The translations under genes were made by a program, and so were the position numbers. A stretch of 63,099 bases of DNA from NCBI GenBank assembly GCA_030247855.1, contig JAPDRN010000174.1, positions 1 through 63,099 on the forward strand. Direction: 5' to 3'. How positions within the stretch are numbered: position 1 is the first letter of the stretch; each line of letters opens with the position of its first letter. The DNA comes from Knufia peltigerae. Its lineage: Eukaryota > Ascomycota > Eurotiomycetes > Chaetothyriales > Trichomeriaceae. A model generated the notes under the pieces. It had not been told where the DNA came from. It made no database searches and saw only the letters and a program-made list of their open reading frames with translations. Below are positions 24,641 to 33,914 of the stretch, piece by piece.

Positions 24641-24673
24641 AACGCCGCGACCCCTTCCGGGATCGCGGCGTTT
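24641..24673. terminator. Bidirectional hairpin between paralogue 3 and acnB
   Basis: AACGCCGCGA pairs with TCGCGGCGTT; the stem is flanked by A- and T-rich ends and can serve both converging genes. Confidence 0.7.
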
Positions 24674-24686
24674 GGCTTCATCCCAG

Positions 24687-24709
24687 TACCGGCCCGCGGC
24701 CGGCACTAC
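24687..24709 (-). repeat. SMAG repeat abutting the acnB stop
   Basis: On the - strand GTAG and a GCCGGCC-type palindrome begin two bases after the acnB stop codon. Confidence 0.85.
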
Positions 24710-24711
24710 CC

Positions 24712-27303
24712 TCAGGCAGCGACCGTGTTGGCCACGTCCTGGTATTCCTCGATCTGGTCGAAGTTCATGTAGCGGTAGATCTCCGCGCCGCTGGCGGCGA
24801 TCACGCCCACATCGGCCATGTACTCTTCCTTGGTCGGGATGCGGCCCAGGCGCGAGCAGATTGCCGCCAGTTCCGCCGAACCCAGGTACACGTTGGTGTT
24901 GCGGCCCAGACGGTTCGGGAAGTTGCGGGTCGAGGTCGACATCGCGGTGGAGCCTTCGCGGATCTGCGCCTGGTTGCCCATGCACAGCGAGCAGCCCGGC
25001 ATTTCCATGCGTGCGCCGGTGGCGCCGAAGGTGCCGTACACGCCTTCCTTGGTCAGCTCGGACGCGTCCATCTTGGTCGGCGGGGCCACCCACAGGCGGG
25101 TCGGCAGGTCACGCTTGCCTTCCAGCAGCTTCGCAGCGGCACGGAAGTGACCGATGTTGGTCATGCACGAACCAATGAACACTTCGTCGATCTTGGCACC
25201 AGCGACTTCGGACAGGGTCTTCACGTCGTCCGGGTCGTTCGGGCAGGCCACGATCGGCTCGTGGATATCGGCCAGGTCGATCTCGATGACGGCCGCGTAC
25301 TCGGCGTCGGCATCCGGCTCCAGCAGCTCCGGGTTGGCCAGCCACGCTTCCATCTTCTCGATACGGCGCTGCAGCGAACGCGGATCCTGGTAACCCTCGG
25401 CAATCATCCACTTCAGCAGCGTGATGTTGCTGGTGAGGTACTCGATGATCGGTTCCTTGTTCAGGCGCACCGAGCAACCGGCAGCCGAACGCTCGGCCGA
25501 CGCATCGGACAGTTCGAATGCCTGTTCGACCTTCAGTTCCGGCAGGCCTTCGATTTCCAGGATGCGACCGGAGAAGATGTTCTTCTTGCCGGCCTTGGCC
25601 ACGGTCAGCAGACCCGACTTGATGGCGTACAGCGGGATCGCGTTGACCAGGTCACGCAGGGTCACGCCCGGCTGCATCTTGCCCTTGAAGCGCACCAGCA
25701 CCGATTCCGGCATGTCCAGCGGCATGACGCCGGTGGCGGCGGCGAAGGCGACCAGGCCCGAACCGGCCGGGAACGAAATGCCCACCGGGAAACGGGTGTG
25801 CGAGTCACCACCGGTGCCGACGGTGTCCGGCAGCAGCATGCGGTTGAGCCAGCTGTGGATCACGCCGTCGCCCGGACGCAGCGAGATGCCACCACGGGTG
25901 GAGATGAATTCCGGCAGGGTGTGGTGGGTCTTGACGTCCACCGGCTTCGGGTAGGCCGCGGTGTGGCAGAACGACTGCATCACCAGGTCGGCCGAGAAGC
26001 CCAGGCAGGCCAGGTCCTTCAGCTCGTCGCGGGTCATCGGGCCGGTGGTGTCCTGCGAGCCCACCGAGGTCATCTTCGGTTCGCAGTAGGTACCCGGGCG
26101 CATGCCCTGCCCTTCGGCCAGGCCACAGGCGCGGCCGACCATCTTCTGTGCCAGCGAGAAGCCCTTGCCGGTATCGGCCGGCTGCACCGGCAGGCGGAAC
26201 AGATCGGTCGGGGCCAGGCCCAGCGCTTCACGCGCCTTGCCGGTCAGGCCACGGCCGATGATCAGCGGAATGCGGCCACCGGCACGCACTTCGTCGAACA
26301 GCACTTCGGACTTGACCTGGAACTCGGCGATCACTTCGCCGTTCTTCAGCGCCTTGCCGTCGTACGGACGCAGCTCGACGACATCGCCGTGCTCCATCTT
26401 CGACACGTCCAGCTCGATCGGCAGCGCGCCGGCATCTTCCATGGTGTTGTAGAAGATCGGCGCGATCTTCGAACCCAGGCAGACGCCACCGGCGCGCTTG
26501 TTCGGGATGTACGGAATATCATCGCCGGTCCACCACAGCACGCTGTTGGTGGCCGACTTGCGCGAGGAACCGGTGCCGACCACGTCGCCGACATAGGCCA
26601 CCAGGTGGCCCTTGTCCTTCAGCGACAGGATCTGCTGGATCGGGCCGCGCTTGCCGTCTTCTTCCGGGGTGAACGCTGCATCGTCACGCTTGTTCTTCAG
26701 CATCGCCAGGGCGTGCATCGGAATGTCCGGGCGGGTGGTGGCATCCGGTGCCGGCGACAGGTCGTCGGTGTTGGTTTCGCCCGGCACCTTGAACACGGTG
26801 ACGGTCAGGCTCTGCGGCACTTCCGGGTTGCTGGTGAACCACTCGGCATCGGCCCAGCTCTGCATCACGGACTGGGCGTTGGCGTTGCCGGCCTTGGCCT
26901 TTTCCTGCACGTCGTGGAAGGCGTCGAACACCAGCAGGGTCTTCTTCAGCGCGTCGGCAGCGATGGCGCCGACGCTGGCATCGTCCAGCAGCTGCACCAG
27001 CGGTGCGACGTTGTAACCGCCCAGCATGGTGCCCAGCAGTTCGGTGGCGCGCTCGCGGCTGATCAGCGGGTTCTGCTCGCTGCCCAGTGCGATCGCGGCC
27101 AGGTACGAGGCCTTGACCTTGGCAGCGTCATCGACGCCGGCCGGCACGCGGTGGGTCAGCAGGTCGAGCAGGAACTCGGCCTCGCCCTGCGGCGGGTTCT
27201 TCAGCAGTTCGATGACATCGGCCGTCTGCTGCGCGGTCAGCGGCAGGGGCGGGATGCCAAGCGCAGCGCGCTCGGCGACGTGGTGGCGGTAGGCTTCCAA
27301 CAT
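24712..27303 (-). CDS. acnB: Aconitate hydratase B (bifunctional aconitase / 2-methylisocitrate dehydratase)
   Basis: An 863-residue AcnB, the same size as in E. coli. It interconverts citrate and isocitrate in the cytoplasm. The N-terminal HEAT-like helical domain (about 1-160) begins MLEAYRHHVAERAALGIPPLPL. The iron-sulfur cluster ligands are in FIGSCMTNIGHFR and PGCSLCMGNQ near the C-terminus, as expected for the AcnB domain order. The ATG at 27303 has a GGGAG site seven bases upstream; an upstream in-frame extension reaches into the neighbouring gene and is rejected. The gene is convergent with the secreted-protein cluster and runs the opposite way from acnA. Confidence 0.97.
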   Translation of the reverse strand: MLEAYRHHVAERAALGIPPLPLTAQQTADVIELLKNPPQGEAEFLLDLLTHRVPAGVDDAAKVKASYLAAIALGSEQNPLISRERATELLGTMLGGYNVAPLVQLLDDASVGAIAADALKKTLLVFDAFHDVQEKAKAGNANAQSVMQSWADAEWFTSNPEVPQSLTVTVFKVPGETNTDDLSPAPDATTRPDIPMHALAMLKNKRDDAAFTPEEDGKRGPIQQILSLKDKGHLVAYVGDVVGTGSSRKSATNSVLWWTGDDIPYIPNKRAGGVCLGSKIAPIFYNTMEDAGALPIELDVSKMEHGDVVELRPYDGKALKNGEVIAEFQVKSEVLFDEVRAGGRIPLIIGRGLTGKAREALGLAPTDLFRLPVQPADTGKGFSLAQKMVGRACGLAEGQGMRPGTYCEPKMTSVGSQDTTGPMTRDELKDLACLGFSADLVMQSFCHTAAYPKPVDVKTHHTLPEFISTRGGISLRPGDGVIHSWLNRMLLPDTVGTGGDSHTRFPVGISFPAGSGLVAFAAATGVMPLDMPESVLVRFKGKMQPGVTLRDLVNAIPLYAIKSGLLTVAKAGKKNIFSGRILEIEGLPELKVEQAFELSDASAERSAAGCSVRLNKEPIIEYLTSNITLLKWMIAEGYQDPRSLQRRIEKMEAWLANPELLEPDADAEYAAVIEIDLADIHEPIVACPNDPDDVKTLSEVAGAKIDEVFIGSCMTNIGHFRAAAKLLEGKRDLPTRLWVAPPTKMDASELTKEGVYGTFGATGARMEMPGCSLCMGNQAQIREGSTAMSTSTRNFPNRLGRNTNVYLGSAELAAICSRLGRIPTKEEYMADVGVIAASGAEIYRYMNFDQIEEYQDVANTVAA

Positions 27304-27344
27304 GACAACTCCCGGGTAATGCGTGAGGTGAATAAAAAGTGGGC

Positions 27345-27743
27345 TCAGGCTTGCGGCACGATCAGCTTCAGGCCCTTGAAGTAGTCGCGATAAAACGTGT
27401 CGTTCCAGGTGATCAGGCCATCGCACTGCAGCAGGGCGTGCGCGCCGACCATGAATTCGTCCAGGCTGCGGCGGCTGCCGCTGCGCTGGCGGTGGCGGCG
27501 GTGCATTTCACCGGCGCGCAATGCGGACTTGGCCTCCATCGGATTGAAGTGCACGCCCATTTCTTCCAGCGCTTCAAGCACTTCGGCACCGCCGCGCAAC
27601 GAAGCGCAGACTTCCGCCAGGGTGGCGCCGCACACCACCACGCGGCCACCGACCAGGCTCTGCCGCAGCATCGCCTCGACCGCGTCGGCCTGCGGGCCAT
27701 TGCTGAGCAGTTCCACCAGCACCGGTGAATCGACGGCGATCAT
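27345..27743 (-). CDS. PIN-domain toxin of a VapBC-type toxin-antitoxin pair
   Basis: A 132-residue PIN-domain protein (predicted metal-dependent ribonuclease). The acidic residues typical of the fold are visible: an Asp in the opening MIAVDSPVLVELL, a Glu in CGATLAEVCA, an Asp in RRSLDEFMVGAHA and an Asp in ITWNDTF. The gene follows the AbrB-type antitoxin gene by six bases and both read the same way, the standard VapBC order. ATG 27743 or the adjoining GTG 27746 can be the start; a GAGGAA site serves both. The frame is intact. Its RNA target is unknown. Confidence 0.85.
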   Translation of the reverse strand: MIAVDSPVLVELLSNGPQADAVEAMLRQSLVGGRVVVCGATLAEVCASLRGGAEVLEALEEMGVHFNPMEAKSALRAGEMHRRHRQRSGSRRSLDEFMVGAHALLQCDGLITWNDTFYRDYFKGLKLIVPQA

Positions 27744-27749
27744 CACGGC

Positions 27750-27974
27750 TTATTCCTCGTCCCGCACCGCGCGCACGGCGGCCTCGGACGATTCGAAGCC
27801 GTCCAGCGAGAACTTGCCGCGGGCGCGGGAGATCGCATCGTCCACGCTCTTGCGCAGGATGATCCGGCTGCCTTCCAGCTCCACCTTCAGCAAGGTGCCC
27901 TTGGTCAGGCCCAGCGCATCACGCACTGCCTTGGGCAGGGTGATCTGTCCGCGTTCAGCAACGGTGGCTTCCAT
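27750..27974 (-). CDS. AbrB/SpoVT-domain antitoxin (VapB-like)
   Basis: A 74-residue protein. The N-terminal swapped-hairpin DNA-binding domain reads MEATVAERGQITLPKAVRDA (residues 1-20), the classic AbrB/MazE pattern. The C-terminal tail (about 50-74) is charged and probably wraps the toxin. The start ATG 27974 is chosen because the AbrB domain begins there and a GAGG site lies upstream. It would neutralise the PIN partner and repress its own promoter through the palindrome at 27992-28012. Confidence 0.88.
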   Translation of the reverse strand: MEATVAERGQITLPKAVRDALGLTKGTLLKVELEGSRIILRKSVDDAISRARGKFSLDGFESSEAAVRAVRDEE

Positions 27975-27991
27975 GGGGTACGCCTCAAAAA

Positions 27992-28012
27992 GTATGTATG
28001 AATTATACATAC
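27992..28012 (-). promoter_or_regulatory. Operator and -10 box of the toxin-antitoxin operon
   Basis: A perfect 8-base inverted repeat GTATGTAT / ATACATAC with a 5-base spacer. On the - strand the sequence contains TATAAT, so a bound repressor would cover the -10 box. It begins 18 bases before the antitoxin ATG. Confidence 0.78.
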
Positions 28013-28164
28013 CCGTCGCATCCGGAACAAACCACTTGATATGTGACCTTCATCCCGCGTCAGTCGCATCCGGGGGTTAGACTCCTTCGGCAGCCCAGCT
28101 GCGCCCCGGCTGGACGCCCCGGCGTTCCTACCGCACCTATCCGCCCCATAAATAAGGAAGTTTC

Positions 28165-28545
28165 ATGCGCGCTCTCACTCTTGCCCTGATGCTGGCTGCC
28201 CCGTTGGCCCTGTCGGTCCCGGCGGCCCACGCCTTCAACCCGTTCGGTGCCTACGTAACCGGCACCGAGATCACCCCGGCGCAGATGGACGCGGCGGAGA
28301 TCGGCAAGACCACCCAGAAGCAGGTCAGCGAGGCCTTTGGTGCACCCAATCGCCGCGAGCAGCTGGGCGACACCCAGGTCTGGTACTACGACTTCACCAA
28401 GATCAAGAGCTTCGGCAAGAACATCAACGAATCGACCGTCTTCGAATTCAACAAGGCCGGCGTGCTGACCGCCAAGTCCAAGAGCAACGGCACCAGTGGC
28501 GCCAAGACCGGCAACCCGCTGCTCGATGCCGCCAACGGCAAGTAA
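28165..28545 (+). CDS. BamE/SmpA-OmlA-like secreted protein
   Basis: A 126-residue exported protein. The signal peptide ends at about residue 23 (LALSVPAAHAF) with a signal peptidase I-type site; there is no lipobox cysteine, unlike true BamE. The mature part has AAEIGKTTQKQVSEAFGAPNRREQLGDTQVWYYDFTKI (given as GKTTQKQVSEAFGAPNRRE and DTQVWYYDF), the SmpA/OmlA fold signature. BamE-fold proteins often act as small scaffolds in the envelope; the function of this one is unknown. An AAGGAAG ribosome-binding site precedes ATG 28165. It is divergent from the antitoxin gene. Confidence 0.8.
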   Translation: MRALTLALMLAAPLALSVPAAHAFNPFGAYVTGTEITPAQMDAAEIGKTTQKQVSEAFGAPNRREQLGDTQVWYYDFTKIKSFGKNINESTVFEFNKAGVLTAKSKSNGTSGAKTGNPLLDAANGK

Positions 28546-28568
28546 CTCCTGCAACCGATGCATTCCTG

Positions 28569-28594
28569 GACGGGGCGCCCATGAGCGCCCCGTC
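28569..28594. terminator. Hairpin after the BamE-like gene
   Basis: GACGGGGCGC pairs perfectly with GCGCCCCGTC, 24 bases after the stop. No clear T-run follows. Confidence 0.55.
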
Positions 28595-28802
28595 TGTGTG
28601 CGGGCCGGCGCAAAAACGATGGGGACGCTGACACGAAGGCTACACACATCGCTGTAACCTTGCGTTCCAAGCCTGCCGGGTCATTGCCGGGCGCTGGATC
28701 GCCGATACTGAGCAGGATCCGGGGCCGGAGTGCCACCGGCAAACGCAAGCAGGCCCGCCCATGCGGGCCACTGCAAGCCATCCGCAAGAGGAGTCATCCC
28801 GC

Positions 28803-30362
28803 ATGAGCGATTCGTTCTCCACCCGCAGCCAGCTGGACGTCGGCGGCAAGACCTACGACTACTTCAGCCTGCCCAAGCTGGGCCAGCGCTTCGACATCTC
28901 CCACCTGCCCTACTCGATGAAGATCCTGCTGGAGAATCTGCTCCGGCACGAGGATGGCGGCGTCACCGTCGGCAAGGATCACATCGAGGCCGTCGCCCGC
29001 TGGCAGCCCAGCGCAGAGCCCGACACCGAAATCGCCTTCATGCCCGCACGCGTGGTCCTGCAGGACTTCACCGGCGTGCCCTGCGTGGTCGACCTGGCCG
29101 CGATGCGTGATGCGGTGGTCAAGCTGGGCGGTCGCCCGGAACAGATCAATCCGCTGATTCCCTCCGAACTGGTCATCGACCACTCGGTGCAGGTGGATGT
29201 GTTCGGCAAGCCCGACGCACTGGACCTCAACGGCAAGATCGAGTTCCAGCGCAACCAGGAACGCTACGGCTTCCTGCGCTGGGGCCAGAAGGCCTTCGAC
29301 AACTTCAAGGTGGTGCCGCCCAACACCGGCATCGTCCACCAGGTGAACCTGGAAAACCTCGCCCGCGTGGTGATGACCGCGGACAAGGATGGCAAGGCGA
29401 TCGCCTACCCCGATACCGTGTTCGGCACCGACAGCCACACCACGATGATCAACGGCATCGGCGTGCTCGGCTGGGGCGTGGGCGGCATCGAGGCAGAAGC
29501 AGCCATGCTCGGCCAGCCCTCGTCGATGCTGATTCCGCAGGTGGTCGGCTTCAAGCTGACCGGCAAGCTGCCCGAAGGCGCCACCGCCACCGACCTGGTG
29601 CTGACCGTCACCCAGATGCTGCGCAAGCTCGGCGTAGTCGGCAAGTTCGTCGAGTTCTATGGCGACGGCCTGCAGCACCTGCCACTGGCCGACCGCGCGA
29701 CCATCGGCAACATGGCCCCGGAATACGGCGCCACCTGCGGCATCTTCCCGATCGACAACGAATCGCTGACCTACCTGCGCCTGTCCGGCCGCAGCGAAGA
29801 GCAGATCGCCCTGGTCGAAGCCTATGCCAAGGCGCAGGGCCTGTGGCACGACGCCAACAGCCCGCATGCGCAGTACAGCACCACACTGGAACTGGACATG
29901 GGCACGGTGAAGCCCTCGCTGGCCGGCCCCAAGCGTCCGCAGGACCGCGTGCTGCTGGAAGACGTGCAGAAGAACTACCGCGACGCCCTGGTCGGCATGA
30001 CCGCCAACCGTGACAAGCGCAGCGAGGATGTCTCCACCTTCGTCAATGAAGGTGGCGGCGCCGCCGTGGGCAACGAGCAGTTGGCCAGGGGCTACGCCGA
30101 CATCGAGATGGACGGCAGGAAGGTGCGGCTGAAGGATGGCGCGGTGGTCATCGCCGCCATCACCTCGTGTACCAACACCTCCAACCCGGCGGTGATGATC
30201 GGCGCCGGCCTGCTGGCCCGCAACGCGGCCGCCAAGGGCCTGGACCGCAAGCCGTGGGTCAAGACCTCGCTCGGCCCAGGCTCGCGTGTGGTCACCGACT
30301 ATCTGGAAAAGGCCGGTGTACTCACCGAGCTGGAAAAGATCGGCTTCTATGTGGTCGGCTAT

Positions 30363-30395
<33 letters not shown>

Positions 30396-30444
30396 CTGCC
30401 GACCGAAGTCAGCGCCGGCATCGCCAGTGGCGACTTGGTGGTGA

Positions 30445-30481
<37 letters not shown>

Positions 30482-31556
30482 CGTGCACCCCGAAGTGAAG
30501 ATGAACTACCTGGCCAGCCCGCCGCTGGTAGTGGCCTATGCCATTGCCGGCACCACCGACATCGACCTGACCACCGAGCCGCTGGGCACCGGCAGCGATG
30601 GCCAGCCGGTGTACCTGCGCGACATCTGGCCGAGCAACAAGGAAATCGGCGACGTCATCGCCGCTACCGTCGGCCCGGAGATGTTCAAGCAGAACTACGC
30701 GGACGTATTCAAGGGCGATACCCGCTGGAACACCATCGCCTCGCCGGACGGTGACCTGTACGCGTGGAGCGATGCATCCACCTACATCAAGAACCCACCG
30801 TACTTCGATGGCATGACCATGCAGGTCGGCAGCATCGACGACGTGCACGGCGCGCGCGTGATGGGCCTGTTCGGTGATTCGATCACCACCGACCACATCT
30901 CCCCGGCCGGCAACATCAAGAAGGATTCGCCGGCGGGCCGCTTCCTGCAGGAGCGTGGTGTGCAGCCGGCCGACTTCAACAGCTACGGCAGCCGCCGCGG
31001 CAACGATGACGTGATGGTCCGCGGCACCTTCGCCAACATCCGCATCAAGAACCTGATGTTCGGTGGCGAAGAAGGCGGCAACACCCTGTACTACCCGACC
31101 AACGGCGGCCAGCCGGAAAAGCTGGCGATCTACGACGCGGCGATGAAGTACAAGGCCGACAAGGTGCCGCTGGTGGTGCTGGCCGGCAAGGAATACGGCA
31201 CCGGCTCCTCGCGCGACTGGGCAGCCAAGGGCACCCTGCTGCTGGGTGTGAAGGCGGTCATCGCCGAGAGCTTCGAACGCATCCATCGTTCGAACCTGGT
31301 CGGCATGGGCGTGCTGCCGCTGCAGTACCGCAACGGCGAAAACGCACAGTCGCTGGGCCTGGATGGTTCGGAAGTGATCGATGTCACCGGCCTGCAGGAT
31401 GGCGCCAGCAAGCGCGCCACGGTCACCGCGACCAAGGCCGATGGCACGAAGAAGACCTTCGAAGTGTCAGTGATGCTGCTGACCCCGAAGGAAGTGGAGT
31501 ACTTCCGTCATGGTGGCCTGCTGCAGTACGTGCTGCGCCAGCTGGCTGCGCGTTGA
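28803..31556 (+). CDS. acnA: Aconitate hydratase A (RpfA in xanthomonads)
   Basis: A 917-residue AcnA/IRP-type aconitase, slightly longer than E. coli AcnA as is usual in xanthomonads. Cluster ligands lie in AAITSCTNTSNP and GYGCTTCIGNSG. The swivel-domain arginine and serine motif is AGKEYGTGSSRDWAAKG. It catalyses citrate-isocitrate isomerisation. In Xanthomonas campestris this gene was named rpfA because mutants are altered in virulence-factor production and iron homeostasis. The ATG 28803 has AGGAG 11 bases upstream; the extra 14 codons from 28761 are unlikely. The two aconitases lie 1.5 kb apart and diverge. Confidence 0.97.
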
Positions 31557-31573
31557 TCGATCGCACTGCATAG

Positions 31574-31596
31574 GTAGAGCCAGGCCATGCCTGGCT
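31574..31596 (+). repeat. SMAG repeat after acnA
   Basis: GTAG then an AGCCAGGC/GCCTGGCT palindrome, 17 bases after the acnA stop. Confidence 0.85.
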
Positions 31597-31614
31597 GCTG
31601 TCAGCGCAAAGACA

Positions 31615-31646
31615 AAAGGGCCGGATCCTCACGGATCCGGCCCTTT
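31615..31646. terminator. Bidirectional terminator between acnA and the next gene
   Basis: Perfect 14-base stem AAAGGGCCGGATCC / GGATCCGGCCCTTT with a 4-base loop, lying between converging genes. Confidence 0.85.
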
Positions 31647-31657
31647 GCGTTACACGT

Positions 31658-32101
31658 TCATGGGCGCACACCAAACAGATGCCACGCGGTCCGCTGCGGT
31701 GGCCCATGCGCATCCAGAAAGCCCAGCCCCTCTTCCCACAGCGTGTGCCCGTCGGCCGCATCGACATTGATGACCTGCACCACCATCACACCTCCCGCAT
31801 GTGGGGTGTCCTCCGCGCGGTAGCAGACCGCCCCCTGGCCATTGCGATACAGGTTGAACTGGAATCCCGATGGGCACTGCACGCCGGTCACCTGATAGCC
31901 GCTGACCACTCCACTGTCCATGGTATTCATGTGGATCGAGTAGAGCGCCAGCCCGCCCGCATGCGGAGCCAGCTGCAGGCGCACCGGTGCGGTTTCGCCC
32001 AGCACCAGCACCGGGAAATCCAGTTGCACGGGAGGGGCGGCCACCGCCGCCGGCAGGCAGGAAAAAGAGAAAATCAGGGAGACAACCAGGGTACGGACCA
32101 T
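31658..32101 (-). CDS. Secreted protein of unknown function
   Basis: I do not recognise this gene. The 147-residue product has a signal peptide (LVVSLIFSFSCLPAAVAAP, cleavage near residue 21). The mature part is beta-rich, with two cysteines (VQCPSG and AVCYRAED) and VMVVQVINVDAADGHTLWEEGLGFLDAHG near the end (short pieces VMVVQVINVDA and TLWEEGLGFLD). It stands alone between a terminator and the choline transporter gene, 92 bases from the latter's stop. Confidence 0.7.
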   Translation of the reverse strand: MVRTLVVSLIFSFSCLPAAVAAPPVQLDFPVLVLGETAPVRLQLAPHAGGLALYSIHMNTMDSGVVSGYQVTGVQCPSGFQFNLYRNGQGAVCYRAEDTPHAGGVMVVQVINVDAADGHTLWEEGLGFLDAHGPPQRTAWHLFGVRP

Positions 32102-32193
32102 CGCTCGACTCCTTCAGAAGCATGTCGAGCGATGATTGCAGTCGGCAGGTACGGCTGTCTTTCAGAGAACGACGAAATCCCCATCACCAGCCC

Positions 32194-33744
32194 TTACCGC
32201 CGCGGTGCATCCGGGTCGGTACGCAGCGCCTTCAACAGACCCCACATGTAGAACGCCAGGATGAACGAGAACGGCAGGCCGCACAGCACCACCGCCGTCT
32301 GCATCGCGCTGAAGTTGCCGGCCAGCAGCAGGCCGACGCTGGCCACGGTGATGCCCGCCGCCCAGAACACGCGCAGCCAGATCGGCGCGTCATGCCCATC
32401 CTCCACGCCATCATCGACACGCCGGGTGCACAGGTTGGCGATCATCAGCGTTCCCGAATCGACCGGGGTCAGGAACAGCACGAAACCAATCACCACCGCC
32501 GCACCAGCGATGTACGGCGCAGCGGGCAGATACTCCAGCAGCTTGAACAGGGTCATCGCCGCGTCATGCTGGGCCACTTCACCCAGCACCGCCTGGCCAT
32601 GGTTCAGCACAAGATCGATGGCGGTGTTGCCGAAGATCGACAGCCACGCCAGGGTGAAGCCGAGCGGGATCAGCAGCACGCCCATGATCACTTCACGAAT
32701 GGTGCGGCCACGCGAGATACGCGCCACGAACAGGCCCACGAACGGCGCCCAGGCAATCCACCACGCCCAGTAGAACAGCGTCCACGAGCCCATCCACTCA
32801 CGCCCCTTCGGGTCATTGAGGTACATGTCGAAGCTCTTGCGCACGAACGCGCCCAGATAGTCGCCGGTGTTCTGCACCAGCCCGTCGAACAGGTGCAGGG
32901 TCGGCCCGGTCACCAGCACGAACAGCAGCAGCAGGCACAGCAGGCGCACGTTGAGGTTGGACAGCCAGGCAATGCCCTTCTCCACACCAGCAACGACGCC
33001 GATGGTGGCCACGGCCATCATCACCAACACGATCGCCACCAGCACCTGCGGCGTATCCGGGATGTGGAACAGGTAGACCAGGCCGGACTGCACCACCAGC
33101 GCACCAATGCCGAGGTTGGTGACCATCGAGATCAGCGTCGCCAGGATGCCGAAGCCATCGACCATGTCACCGATGCGGCCATGGATGCGCTCGCCGAAGA
33201 TCGGGTACAGCGCCGAACGCAGCGCCAGCGGCAGGTTGCGACGGTAGGCGAAGTAGCCCAGCGCCACGCCGACCAGCGCGTACAGCGCCCAGCCGTGCAG
33301 GCCCCAGTGCAGGAAGGTCAGCACCATCGCTTCGCGGCCGGCCGCAACGGTGCCGCCGGGCTGCCCGGGCGGGTTGAGGAAATGGTCCAGCGGCTCGTAG
33401 GCACCGTAGTACAGCAGCGCGATGCCGATGCCGGCCGAGAACAGCATCGACACCCAGGCCACGTAGCCGAAGGCGGGCGATTCCTCGTTATGGCCCAGGC
33501 GGATGCGGCCATACGGCGAGAACGCCAGCCACAGCACGAAGCCCAGGCAGGCCACGATCAACAGCATGTACCACCAGCCGAACGCCGCCGAGACCTCGGC
33601 CTGCGCCCATTGCAGCCAATGCTCGCTGGCCTCCGGGAAGAACACGGTCAACGCACCGAGGATGCCGATGGAGACCGACGAGCTGAAGAACACGAAACGG
33701 TTCAAGCGCAGGGGCGAGCGCTTGGGATGAGCCAGGGAAGACAT
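32194..33744 (-). CDS. betT: Choline/betaine transporter, BCCT family (BetT-like, short form)
   Basis: A 516-residue membrane protein with 12 predicted helices. BCCT marks are SAGIGIALLYYGAYEPLDHF, the tryptophan-rich TFLHWGLHGWALYALVG and WTLFYWAWWIAWAPFVGLFV, and ISRGRTIREV. It lacks the long cytoplasmic C-terminal tail of osmosensing E. coli BetT, ending soon after the last helix. It should import choline (or betaine) for the Bet enzymes encoded on the other side of the BetI operator, from which it is transcribed divergently. Substrate assignment rests on the context. Confidence 0.9.
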   Translation of the reverse strand: MSSLAHPKRSPLRLNRFVFFSSSVSIGILGALTVFFPEASEHWLQWAQAEVSAAFGWWYMLLIVACLGFVLWLAFSPYGRIRLGHNEESPAFGYVAWVSMLFSAGIGIALLYYGAYEPLDHFLNPPGQPGGTVAAGREAMVLTFLHWGLHGWALYALVGVALGYFAYRRNLPLALRSALYPIFGERIHGRIGDMVDGFGILATLISMVTNLGIGALVVQSGLVYLFHIPDTPQVLVAIVLVMMAVATIGVVAGVEKGIAWLSNLNVRLLCLLLLFVLVTGPTLHLFDGLVQNTGDYLGAFVRKSFDMYLNDPKGREWMGSWTLFYWAWWIAWAPFVGLFVARISRGRTIREVIMGVLLIPLGFTLAWLSIFGNTAIDLVLNHGQAVLGEVAQHDAAMTLFKLLEYLPAAPYIAGAAVVIGFVLFLTPVDSGTLMIANLCTRRVDDGVEDGHDAPIWLRVFWAAGITVASVGLLLAGNFSAMQTAVVLCGLPFSFILAFYMWGLLKALRTDPDAPRR

Positions 33745-33834
33745 GGGGTCGTCTCATCAGTCCAAGGAGGCACATGGGCGGGGCCGGACCGGAAACCGGG
33801 CCCATGGCGTGGGGGCGCGACCGGCATCGTAGGG

Positions 33835-33862
33835 TTTATTGATTGAACGTTCAATCAATAAA
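33835..33862. promoter_or_regulatory. BetI-type operator (28-base perfect palindrome)
   Basis: The half-site TTTATTGATTGAAC and its exact complement join without a spacer; the centre is GATTGAACGTTCAATC. It lies between betT (- strand, 91 bases away) and betI (+ strand, 53 bases away), so one bound TetR-type repressor could control both directions. Confidence 0.88.
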
Positions 33863-33914
33863 AAGTATGATCTTCACCAGCCCGGCAGTCCGGGTCGCAA
33901 TCCGTGGAGAGACA

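Noticed and set aside
24589..27384. 931-codon + strand frame opposite acnB
   Set aside because: Arg/Gly/His-rich mirror of the acnB codons, while acnB itself is a full-length recognised enzyme.
28794..31286. 830-codon - strand frame opposite acnA
   Set aside because: Same kind of antisense shadow; no start site, no domain.
31987..33846. 619-codon + strand frame opposite betT
   Set aside because: His/Gln/Arg-rich shadow of a membrane protein gene; it even runs into the BetI operator.
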